A stretch of 64,000 bases of DNA from Treponema peruense (GTDB lineage Bacteria; Spirochaetota; Spirochaetia; Treponematales; Treponemataceae), in NCBI RefSeq assembly GCF_016117655.1, contig NZ_CP064936.1, positions 558,001 to 622,000 of the forward strand, in the 5' to 3' direction. Below the pieces are notes generated by a model. It saw only the letters and a program-made list of their open reading frames with translations, had not been told where the DNA came from and ran no database searches. The position numbers and the translations under genes are program-made. Shown piece by piece: positions 53,980 through 61,351 of this stretch. The number at the start of each line of letters is the position of its first letter. The first letter of the stretch is position 1.

Positions 53980-54087
53980 TATATGAAAAAAGTTTGTTAT
54001 TTTTTGTCATAATTAAAAATTGCCTTCTATATATAAGTTAGGGCAACTAAAGAAATCAAAGTTGGGTACAGACTTTCAGGAGGAAAA

Positions 54088-55668
54088 ATGGAAAAGATTG
54101 AAAACGAACAGGAAAAAATCGGCACTGAATATCTTGAACAGTGCACGGCAGAAGATGAACAGCAGAAAGATACAGAAGATACGGTTATGGCGGCGGCAAA
54201 ACGTGCATTCGGAATTTCGTACCTTTACCCGTGGCAGCGGCTTGTAATAGAAAACATTCTGGACAGCGCACAAAATCCCGAAAGCGAAGACGAGTTTTCG
54301 TGCCATGGAAAACAGATTGTACTTTTGCCTACTGGAGCTGGAAAATCAATGTGTTTTCTTGTTCCGTCACTGCTGCTCAAAGGGCCTACCCTTGTTCTAT
54401 ACCCGCTTCTGGCCCTTATGTCTGACCAGAAAAGGCGCATGGACGATGCCGGAATAGAAAGTGTGGTGTTCCGGGGCGGTCAGAGTAAAGAAGAGCGTGA
54501 AGAAAATTTTGCGCGCATACAAAACGGGGCAAAAATAATTCTTGCAAATCCCGAAGTTCTGCTTTCCGAAGGACTTGCGGAACGTCTTGCCCTGTGTAAA
54601 ATTGCGCATGTTGCCATAGATGAAGCACACTGTGTAAGCGAATGGGGCGACACGTTCAGGCCTGCCTATCTTGAACTGGGCCGGATAATCAGAACGCTTG
54701 AGCCCAAAGTGGTTACGGCTTTTACTGCAACCGCGTCTTCCGGAGTTCTTTCGCGTATATCAGACGTGCTTTTCGGCGGCCCGGTGCATATAATAAGAAG
54801 CGACAGTGACCGCCCCAATATACGCTATTATGTGGTGAATGCCTACTCAAAGAAAAGGGCTGCATTCAGGCTGGCTGTCATGGAAAGAAAGCCGCTTATA
54901 ATCTTTTGCGGAACAAGGGGAAATGCAGAAGACATGGCGCGTGAACTTGCTGCATATCTTGGAAGTGACAAAGTAAAGTTTTACCATGCTGGACTTGAGC
55001 GTGAAGAAAAGGATGCCGTAGAAAAATGGTTTTACCCCAGGGATGATGCGGTTTTGTGCTGCACCTGCGCTTTTGGAATGGGCGTGGACAAAAAGGACAT
55101 TCACTGCGTAATCCATCTTGAGCCGAGCCCCACTGCCGAAGCCTATCTGCAGGAAGCCGGGCGCGGGGGAAGGGACGGTTCTGTTGCAAAGGCAATACTT
55201 TTGTGGAGCCGTGCAGACAGCGAACGGTATGCTTCTTTTAAGGAAGGAAGCCGCGAGCGTGTTCTTGCAAAGTTCGCCGAAAGCACAACCTGCCGCCGCC
55301 AGATATTGCTTGACGCTCTTGGAGGTGAACAGGCTGCGTGTTCGGGGTGCGATGTCTGTGAAAGGGGAGAAGCCGCACCTTTTGCCTCAGATGCAGGGGC
55401 CGTATTGAAACTTGTGGGACGCCGCAAAAAGTCCTACGATGCAGATTCCCTTAGTGCGGCGGCTGTAAGCGAGCTTAACCGGCGTGATCTGAATATTTTC
55501 GGCGAGTACGTGTGGAATCATGCCGATGCCGAGCGTGTTATCTTGCAGCTTATGGGCGAAAAAAAACTCAAAACATGCGGCTGGCCCTGGCGGGGTAAAA
55601 TTACTCTTTGCCGTGACGGTTTTTTGCAGAATAAACGCAGCCGCAGTACTGCTGGCGGTACAAGCTGA
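54088..55668 (+). CDS. recQ: RecQ-family ATP-dependent DNA helicase
   Basis: 526 residues, AGGAGG nine bases before the ATG. An acidic N-terminal extension of about 35 residues precedes the helicase core. Walker A LLPTGAGKSMCF (79-90), motif II AIDEAHCVSEWG, motif VI LQEAGRGGRDG, then the zinc-binding cysteines (CRRQILLDALGGE, CSGCDVC) and a winged-helix part. There is no HRDC domain. The 3' end overlaps the 3' end of queH by 68 bases on the other strand. Confidence 0.93.
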   Translation: MEKIENEQEKIGTEYLEQCTAEDEQQKDTEDTVMAAAKRAFGISYLYPWQRLVIENILDSAQNPESEDEFSCHGKQIVLLPTGAGKSMCFLVPSLLLKGPTLVLYPLLALMSDQKRRMDDAGIESVVFRGGQSKEEREENFARIQNGAKIILANPEVLLSEGLAERLALCKIAHVAIDEAHCVSEWGDTFRPAYLELGRIIRTLEPKVVTAFTATASSGVLSRISDVLFGGPVHIIRSDSDRPNIRYYVVNAYSKKRAAFRLAVMERKPLIIFCGTRGNAEDMARELAAYLGSDKVKFYHAGLEREEKDAVEKWFYPRDDAVLCCTCAFGMGVDKKDIHCVIHLEPSPTAEAYLQEAGRGGRDGSVAKAILLWSRADSERYASFKEGSRERVLAKFAESTTCRRQILLDALGGEQAACSGCDVCERGEAAPFASDAGAVLKLVGRRKKSYDADSLSAAAVSELNRRDLNIFGEYVWNHADAERVILQLMGEKKLKTCGWPWRGKITLCRDGFLQNKRSRSTAGGTS

Positions 55669-56260
55669 ATTGTTCACTCAGTTCCAGACTGCGCTTGAAG
55701 CCGCCCTTTTTCTTGAAGTCAGACCAGAGCCATTTTGGGCCCGAAGGATTTTGCTGTTCAAGTGCGGCGCCGATTGTGTTTATTTTGTCTGCGTCTTTAA
55801 AGGGACTTATGGAAAGTGTCGTGCAGAACCAGTCAAAGCCGTTTTCTGCGGCATAGGCATAGGCTTTTTTAAGCCTGAATTCATAGCAGCGGCGGCAGCG
55901 TTCACCTTTTTCGCTTTCAGAAGCAAGTGAAGGCTCTTCTTTTATGCGTATTGCCTCGTAGAATTCCTGCGGGATGTATTCGGTTTTCTGCAGTTTTACG
56001 CCGCATTCCAGTGCAGGAGGAAATTCACCAAGAAAGCGTTCAAGTTCTGAAAGCCGCCTTTCGTATTCTTGCGGGGGATAAATATTGGGATTGTAGTAGT
56101 AAACGTATATGTCAAAAAATTTTGAAAGATACTCTATTGTGTAGGAAGAGCACGGACCGCAGCAGGCATGGAGCAGAAGAGAAGGCTTGTGTTCTGCCGG
56201 GTTGCGTTGTGTTTCCTGTAAAATTGTGTCCAGTTTTTTCTGGTATTCGTTGGAAGACAT
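55601..56260 (-). CDS. queH: Epoxyqueuosine reductase QueH
   Basis: Last step of queuosine tRNA modification, non-orthologous replacement of QueG. 219 residues. LLLHACCGPCSSY (Cys-Cys-x2-Cys) and GERCRRCYEFRL give the four-cysteine cluster site; WLWSDFKKKGGFKRSLELS and YRQQYCGCVYS are the conserved C-terminal part. TTGCCT, 17 bp, TATAAT lie upstream, with only eleven bases between the -10 box and ATG, so the leader is at most about five bases. Confidence 0.93.
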   Translation of the reverse strand: MSSNEYQKKLDTILQETQRNPAEHKPSLLLHACCGPCSSYTIEYLSKFFDIYVYYYNPNIYPPQEYERRLSELERFLGEFPPALECGVKLQKTEYIPQEFYEAIRIKEEPSLASESEKGERCRRCYEFRLKKAYAYAAENGFDWFCTTLSISPFKDADKINTIGAALEQQNPSGPKWLWSDFKKKGGFKRSLELSEQFSLYRQQYCGCVYSAKNRHGKE

Positions 56261-56271
56261 ACTTGCCCCGG

Positions 56272-56300
56272 ATTATACCTTCATTTTTCGTCATAGGCAA
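56272..56300 (-). promoter_or_regulatory. Promoter of queH (near-leaderless)
   Basis: TTGCCT (56,300-56,295), 17-bp spacer, TATAAT (56,277-56,272), eleven bases to the ATG. Confidence 0.7.
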
Positions 56301-56665
56301 CAGAGCTGTGGTAAAGCGGAATTGTAAAACGGTTTCTGGTCAGGCAATCTCACCAAATTAACAATAGAACCTGTTTTTTTATCTATAAAGTGAGTTTGCC
56401 ATTCTGAACAAATATAAAACCACTGGGCAGAAATAAATTCCAGAAGGGTATTCAGTTCGTTATTAGAGAGATATGCAGCATTGTTGGCAGGAATACAACC
56501 ACCGTTTTTTATTAACCATATTTTTGTACCGTTTTGGAGAAGGTTTTCCTTTTGAAACATGTACATGAATTGGTTCTGTGCCTTTATCAGACCAAAAATA
56601 AATCTTATAACTGCAAACTGAAAAAAGACCAGACAATTTTCTTAAGGGTTATTTTAAAAGAAAAA
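56291..56665 (-). pseudogene. DUF4160 protein gene with a frameshift
   Basis: One frame (about 56,665-56,548) encodes KKIVWSF, YKIYFWSDKGTEPIHVHVS and KGKPSP; the next frame (56,545-56,291) continues NGTKIWLIKNGGCIPANN and LLEFISAQWFYICSEWQTHF. Together they match the DUF4160 family, often paired with DUF2442 in toxin-antitoxin-like loci. One extra A in the run AAAA near 56,546 breaks it. The 3' end overlaps the queH promoter. Confidence 0.7.
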
Positions 56666-56669
56666 TAAT

Positions 56670-57009
56670 TTTTCCAATAAATGCCGCAACAGTGTTTTAT
56701 AAGTTTACTTTTGAAATTATACATTTTGTAATGCTGCATTATTCCAAGATGATGTTTCATAAAATGGTCAAATGCAGACTATAAATGTTGGGGCAGAGAA
56801 TTCTACCCCATTTGGTTATTCCGGATTATCTGGCTTATTTACCGCAGGATTGGTTACCCGACTTTTAAGATTCCGGCCAGTCTGCCGCCTTTACAAAAAA
56901 ATGTCTTTACATTTTTAATGTACAAAACCTGACTTCGCTCTGCTTCACCGTAGCAAAACAGAATCTGAGCCTTAACTGCACCCATACCTCCATAATAAAA
57001 TTTTTATAA
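56670..57009. other. Intergenic region left of the insertion sequence
   Basis: No gene, tRNA or recognisable repeat seen. Short frames only. Confidence 0.5.
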
Positions 57010-57084
57010 GGGGCTGTCTCAAAAGTACGAGACAGCCTTCATTATTTTAATGACAAACAAATTCATCTGTGCTAAAATTTAAAT

Positions 57085-58676
57085 ATGAGCAGAGGCGTAA
57101 GTGATAAAATCACATTCAAACCATACAGCCAGGAAGAAAGATGGCTGTTACCACCGAGTCTGGACGAGTTGATTCCGCAGAATCATTTAGTAAGAACTGT
57201 CAGCAAAACAGTAGATGAACTTAACATCGAAAAAATATTCGCAAAATATACAAAAGGTGGCGGAGCAAGCCGTTACAATCCGGTCATGCTTTTAAAAGTA
57301 ATGATTTACTGCTACATGACAGGAGTTTATTCTTCACGCCAGATTGCAAAACAGTGCCGCGAAAATATCAATGTAATGTGGCTTGCCGAAAACCAGACTC
57401 CGGACTTCAGAACAATCAACAAATTCCGGGGAGAAAAACTGAAGGATGCAATCGAAGAGATTTTCATCTCAACCGTAAAACTTCTCAATATAAAAGGATT
57501 CGTCAGTCTTGAAAAATATTTTGTTGACGGAACAAAGGTTGAAAGCGCTTCAAACAAATATACTTTCGTGTGGAAAAAAGCAGTTGAGAAAAACGAAAAG
57601 AAACTGGATGAAAAACTCCGTGTATTCCTGAAAGAAGTTGAAGAAATAACAGACGTGGAAAACAGAGAATACGGCAACAAAGATCTCGCTGAACTTGGTG
57701 AAGACATTACCGTTACAAGTGAAGAAATCAAAGCTGTTGCAGACAAAATTAATAAGAAACTTGATGAAATTGCAGATTCAATCAACGAGGAATCAAAAGG
57801 CGTAAAAAAAAACTGAAAAAAGCAAAACGGCTGATTGAAAAAGACTATCTTCCAAGAAAAGAAAAATACGAAAAAGCAAATGCGACATTCAATGGAAGAA
57901 ACAGCTATTCAAAAACAGATGAAGACGCCACTTTTATGCGCATGAAAGAAGATGCAATGCTCAACGGACAGCTCAAGCCGGGTTATAACATTCAGGTCGG
58001 AACTGAAAATAATTTTGTAATCGGTTATGATGTATTTCCGAATCCAACAGATACAAGAACTCTGAAACCTCATCTTGAAAATGTAATGAACCGCCTGGAC
58101 TGCAAATTTGAAACAATAATTGCCGATGCCGGTTATGGGAGTGAAGAAAACTATGATTATCTTGAAGAGAATGGAATTACTGGTGCTATAAAATATTCAA
58201 CTTACGAAAAAGAAACAAAGCGAAGTTTTAAAAAGAAAACATTCAATTTTGAAAACTGGAATTATGATTCAAATCAAAAACTGTATACCTGTCCGGCCGG
58301 AAATCCTGTTCCCTACAAAAAAACGGTAACAAAGAAAAATCATTCCGGTTATCTTCAAACTTATGATGTTTACCAGTGCGACAATTGTGAAGGCTGTCCG
58401 TTCAGGGAACTTTGCACAAAGTCGGAGTATGGAAGAATGGTTCAAAGAAATGAACACTGGCTGGAACAAAAATCAAAAGTAAAAAATCTTCTCGCAACAG
58501 ATGAATATAAGAAACTCATGAAAAAACGTTCGACAGAGTGTGAGACTGTCTTCGGACAGATAAAAGCCAACCAAAAATTCCGCAGATTTCATCTTCGAGG
58601 TTCTGAAAAAGTCGGAACAGAATGGGGATTATTGATGCTTGGTTATGATTTTAAGCAAATTACAAGACAGAGCTAA
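57085..58676 (+). CDS. IS1182-family transposase, made by -1 frameshift or broken
   Basis: First frame, 243 codons to 57,816: N-terminal DUF772-type domain (LLPPSLDELIPQNHLVRTV, ASRYNPVMLLKVMIYCYMTG, TPDFRTINKFR) with catalytic Asp in FVDGTKVES. Second frame (-1) from the A9 run at 57,804 to 58,676: NIQVGTENNFVIGYDV, IADAGYGSEENYDYLEENG and ECETVFGQIKANQKFRRF, giving the second Asp and the final Glu of the DDE triad. Joined by a -1 shift the protein has 530 residues, normal for IS1182. ATGACA, 17 bp, TAAAAT lie upstream with six bases to the ATG, so the mRNA is leaderless. Confidence 0.88.
57787..57816 (+). promoter_or_regulatory. Putative -1 programmed frameshift site
   Basis: Slippery A-AAA-AAA (57,804-57,810, within nine A) is followed by the zero-frame stop TGA at 57,814. 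GAGGA (57,787-57,791) lies 12 bases upstream, the distance at which a Shine-Dalgarno-like sequence stimulates -1 slippage in dnaX. No strong downstream hairpin seen. Confidence 0.6.
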
Positions 58677-58805
58677 GAAACCAACGAACAGGGAAAAGTC
58701 GATTTCTGGAAAAAAAGATTTTGGAATGAAAAAAAGGCTGTCCTTATGAAGTGTTGGATAACTTCTAAGACAGCCCCAAAAATAGTTAAATAGTTAAATC
58801 GCTTA

Positions 58806-58820
58806 TGTTGCTAAGCAACA
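58806..58820. other. Perfect inverted repeat just downstream of the variable region
   Basis: TGTTGCTAAGCAACA, stem of six with a three-base loop, six bases after the stop codon at 58,827-58,829. DGR target genes often carry a DNA hairpin or cruciform at this place that promotes retrohoming. Confidence 0.65.
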
Positions 58821-58826
58821 ACGCTT

Positions 58827-61328
58827 TTAAAAGGCCCGCACACAACAAACACAATAAAGGTAGCTCTTGTAGTTGGTGGTGAGGTAGCCGTCACTGAAAT
58901 CGAGTCTCCACGCGGTGTAGTCGACGTTATTGTACTGCGACGACGACCAATAGTAGTCATCGCTAATCTGCATTCCATTACAATTAGAAAGCGCACTATT
59001 AACAGCGTCTTTATTTCTGTAAATTTGCCTTAATTCTGCAATACTTGGTAAATACCAGCCTTCTGCATATTCTTCTGTACAGTTTAAATCTTGCTGGCTG
59101 TAAGTATTTGCATAATTAAAGGCAGGATAATTTGTCGCAGCATCAGCTGCGCCTTGCTCATCTGCAATACAAATCATTTGCCAGTTGTCGCTTCCGTCTG
59201 TGTCGCCACTAAATACAGCTGTATCGGCTGCTCCTGCTCCATATATGTCCGATGTACAAATAATATTATAGAAAGTTATGTTATGACCTGTCGTGTCATT
59301 TAGAGCCCACTGTAAAGAATAACTATGTTTTACCCCAACACCCAACGCAGCTCCGTAATCATTAAAGCCTATTACGACTGCAATCGGACTTGCACTTCCG
59401 GAATAAGTTTCATCTTTTGAAAGGCGTGTTCCGTCATTATAAAGAATGTCTCCAACTTCAAACTCAGAATAATCTTTTACAATAAAGTTTTGTTTTGCAG
59501 AAGTACTTCCGCTTGAAACTGTAATTTCGTATTCACCTGCTACACTTGGAATTGTAAACTCAACTTGAACAACTTTTGGACTTAAAATTTTAATTGATTC
59601 TTTTGTATTTTCTACAATTAAAGAATTGCTACAAGTAAATTCAAGATTCTTAACATTTAAAGCATCAAAATTGCTTCCTTTTACTAAAGCTTTTACTTTT
59701 AAACCGTTTTTACTAATTCCAGCTTTTGGAATTGAAATAGAATTTACAGTTGCTTGTGTGTCTACTCCTGTTACCCATCCTGAATAATCGATTTTAATTA
59801 AATCAAAGTTTCCGTCGTAGTAATCAGAAATAAAACTTGCATTATTGTTTGCACCGATTAAGTTTAATTCTTCAGTGTAAGCTGTTCCCCAATAATTACC
59901 TGTAAAATCTACAACTTGCTGATTACTATAACGAGAAGAACTTGCGTCAAGAATTATTCCTCCACAATCTGTAAATTTGTTAAAAGAGAATTTTCCACTG
60001 AATGAGCCTACTTTTATTGGAGTTTTTAATGCAATAATTTCGTTAGTTAAAATTTGAGTAGAACTTGAAATATTAAATGAAGTATTTTCTTGGAAAGTAT
60101 TTCCACTAATCATAGCTACTTCTGAACTTAAATTAACAATTCCTGAAACAATATTATTTTTTACAGTTGAATATGAGCCAACGCTAAGTCCTTCAACTGT
60201 AGAAGAATCAAGATATGCATAGTTTTCAATATTTACATGCGTTTTTATTATTGATGATTTTATAACAGATTTACCTCCACTATAAAAATTACTTCCGTCA
60301 TCAATATTCATATTTGAAACAAACGCAGAACCGCTTTCTGCTTTGTTAAATGGATAAATTGCTCCTTTTACATCGCAGTATTCAAAAATATTTCCGCTTA
60401 TGTAATTTTGATTTGAATCAACATTTAAACTTGAAGATTTATCTGTTACTTGTAAACCGTTCCAATAATATTGCGTTGTATCATAAACCCAAGCATTTCC
60501 ATCCCAATACCTATCATTATTTTCTATAAGTTCAGCGTCATCAGTTTTTGTAAAGACAATGTGTTCTTTTTCTGTTCCTCGAGCATTAATTTCACCGTTT
60601 ATGCGTAAGTAATAATTTCCTGCAAAACGAATTTCAACACCTGGATCAATTGTTAAAACATTGCCTTCTTCAACTAAAATATTGTTTTCAACTCGATACG
60701 GGCTGTTTACTTTTGTAAGATGTAAATCTTCGCCGGTTAAAACACCTTTTAAAGTTTTTACTTGATCTGAAAGTGTAATTGAATCGCTTTTTTCTTGACT
60801 TTCATTACCGCTTAAATCTTTTAAAGTAATTATAATCTTATATTCGTCATTTCCACCGTAAATTGATTTTGGAAGAGAACTTATATCGTAAGTAAAATTT
60901 GCTTTAAAAGGTTCAAAACTTTTTTCTGTTGGATACAAAACTTCTTTTCCGTCGTCAGTTGTTCTATAAAGTTGAACAGCCATTTGACTTATTCCACTTC
61001 CTTCTTCTATTGATGTTATTAAAACAGAAAATTGTGGATTGTCAGTAAAATTTGCTCCTTCATTTAAAACAACACTTTCAATTACAGGAGAAGTTGTATC
61101 TTGCAAAATAACGCTTCCGCTTTCTGCAATAGTTCTTTCTTCTAATTTTGTAAGATTTTCTACAGTTAAATCTGAAGAATTCCATCCTGATTTACTAAAT
61201 GTTACTGTGTGATTTACAGAAGCTAAAACATTATTTACAGTAAAAAATCCCGTTGAATCTGTTCTTGAAACAATATCGTCTTTTCCTTCGGTTTGAACAG
61301 TTACAATAATATTTGCATTGTCGTTCAT
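58827..61328 (-). CDS. C-terminal half of a giant surface protein with lectin-type variable domain
   Basis: 833 codons from the first ATG, but the frame is open to 61,358 and starts in mid-domain, so it is the continuation of the gene to its right, split by a frameshift near 61,360. Order: end of a carboxypeptidase-regulatory-like repeat (1-65), Ig-like part (about 70-185, DLSGNESQEKSDSITL), right-handed beta-helix (about 195-500, many NNxISGNIFEYCD-like turns), an IPT/Ig-like domain (about 530-625), then a C-type-lectin/DUF1566-like domain (about 640-833) with VGDILYNDGTRLS, EGWYLPSIAELRQIYRNKDA and YYWSSSQ...CVRAF. This ending is that of Treponema DGR variable proteins. Probably displayed on the cell surface for ligand binding. 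Confidence 0.8.
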   Translation of the reverse strand: MNDNANIIVTVQTEGKDDIVSRTDSTGFFTVNNVLASVNHTVTFSKSGWNSSDLTVENLTKLEERTIAESGSVILQDTTSPVIESVVLNEGANFTDNPQFSVLITSIEEGSGISQMAVQLYRTTDDGKEVLYPTEKSFEPFKANFTYDISSLPKSIYGGNDEYKIIITLKDLSGNESQEKSDSITLSDQVKTLKGVLTGEDLHLTKVNSPYRVENNILVEEGNVLTIDPGVEIRFAGNYYLRINGEINARGTEKEHIVFTKTDDAELIENNDRYWDGNAWVYDTTQYYWNGLQVTDKSSSLNVDSNQNYISGNIFEYCDVKGAIYPFNKAESGSAFVSNMNIDDGSNFYSGGKSVIKSSIIKTHVNIENYAYLDSSTVEGLSVGSYSTVKNNIVSGIVNLSSEVAMISGNTFQENTSFNISSSTQILTNEIIALKTPIKVGSFSGKFSFNKFTDCGGIILDASSSRYSNQQVVDFTGNYWGTAYTEELNLIGANNNASFISDYYDGNFDLIKIDYSGWVTGVDTQATVNSISIPKAGISKNGLKVKALVKGSNFDALNVKNLEFTCSNSLIVENTKESIKILSPKVVQVEFTIPSVAGEYEITVSSGSTSAKQNFIVKDYSEFEVGDILYNDGTRLSKDETYSGSASPIAVVIGFNDYGAALGVGVKHSYSLQWALNDTTGHNITFYNIICTSDIYGAGAADTAVFSGDTDGSDNWQMICIADEQGAADAATNYPAFNYANTYSQQDLNCTEEYAEGWYLPSIAELRQIYRNKDAVNSALSNCNGMQISDDYYWSSSQYNNVDYTAWRLDFSDGYLTTNYKSYLYCVCCVRAF
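58830..58961 (-). other. Putative DGR variable region (VR)
   Basis: The last 44 codons, from DDYYWSSSQ to CVRAF. 21 of the 44 codons end in C, against strongly A/T-ending codons elsewhere in the gene, and most are of the form reachable from AAC or AAT by changing A (GTC, GAC, TAC, ACC, CTC, AGC). This is what adenine-directed mutagenesis of an AAC-rich template leaves. The G+C-rich 3' edge (GTGCGGGCC) would be the initiation-of-mutagenic-homing part. Confidence 0.75.
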
Positions 61329-61351
61329 TCCATTTAATAAAGCAAAACCTT

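Larger units (their letters stand above)
57010..58777 (+). mobile_element. Insertion sequence, IS1182-type, 1,768 bp
   Basis: Terminal inverted repeats GGGGCTGTCTCAAAAGT (57,010-57,026) and GGGGCTGTCTTAGAAGT (reverse of 58,761-58,777) agree at 15 of 17 bases. Each end can also fold on itself: GGCTGTCTC (57,012-57,020) with GAGACAGCC (57,029-57,037) at the left, GGCTGTC (58,736-58,742) with GACAGCC (58,769-58,775) at the right. No target duplication is evident in the flanks. Ends only 50 bases beyond the stop of the variable surface protein gene. Confidence 0.9.

Noticed and set aside
53945-54010. Longer purB from the ATG at 54,010
   Set aside because: The extra 22 residues are hydrophobic and unlike adenylosuccinate lyase, and a full promoter lies inside that stretch.
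57814-57816. TGA in the transposase read as selenocysteine
   Set aside because: The downstream protein continues in the -1 frame, not the zero frame, so readthrough would not rebuild it.
56670-58830. DGR reverse transcriptase, accessory gene or template repeat near the variable region
   Set aside because: No reverse transcriptase motifs and no AAC-rich near-copy of 58,830-58,961 found on either strand of the window.
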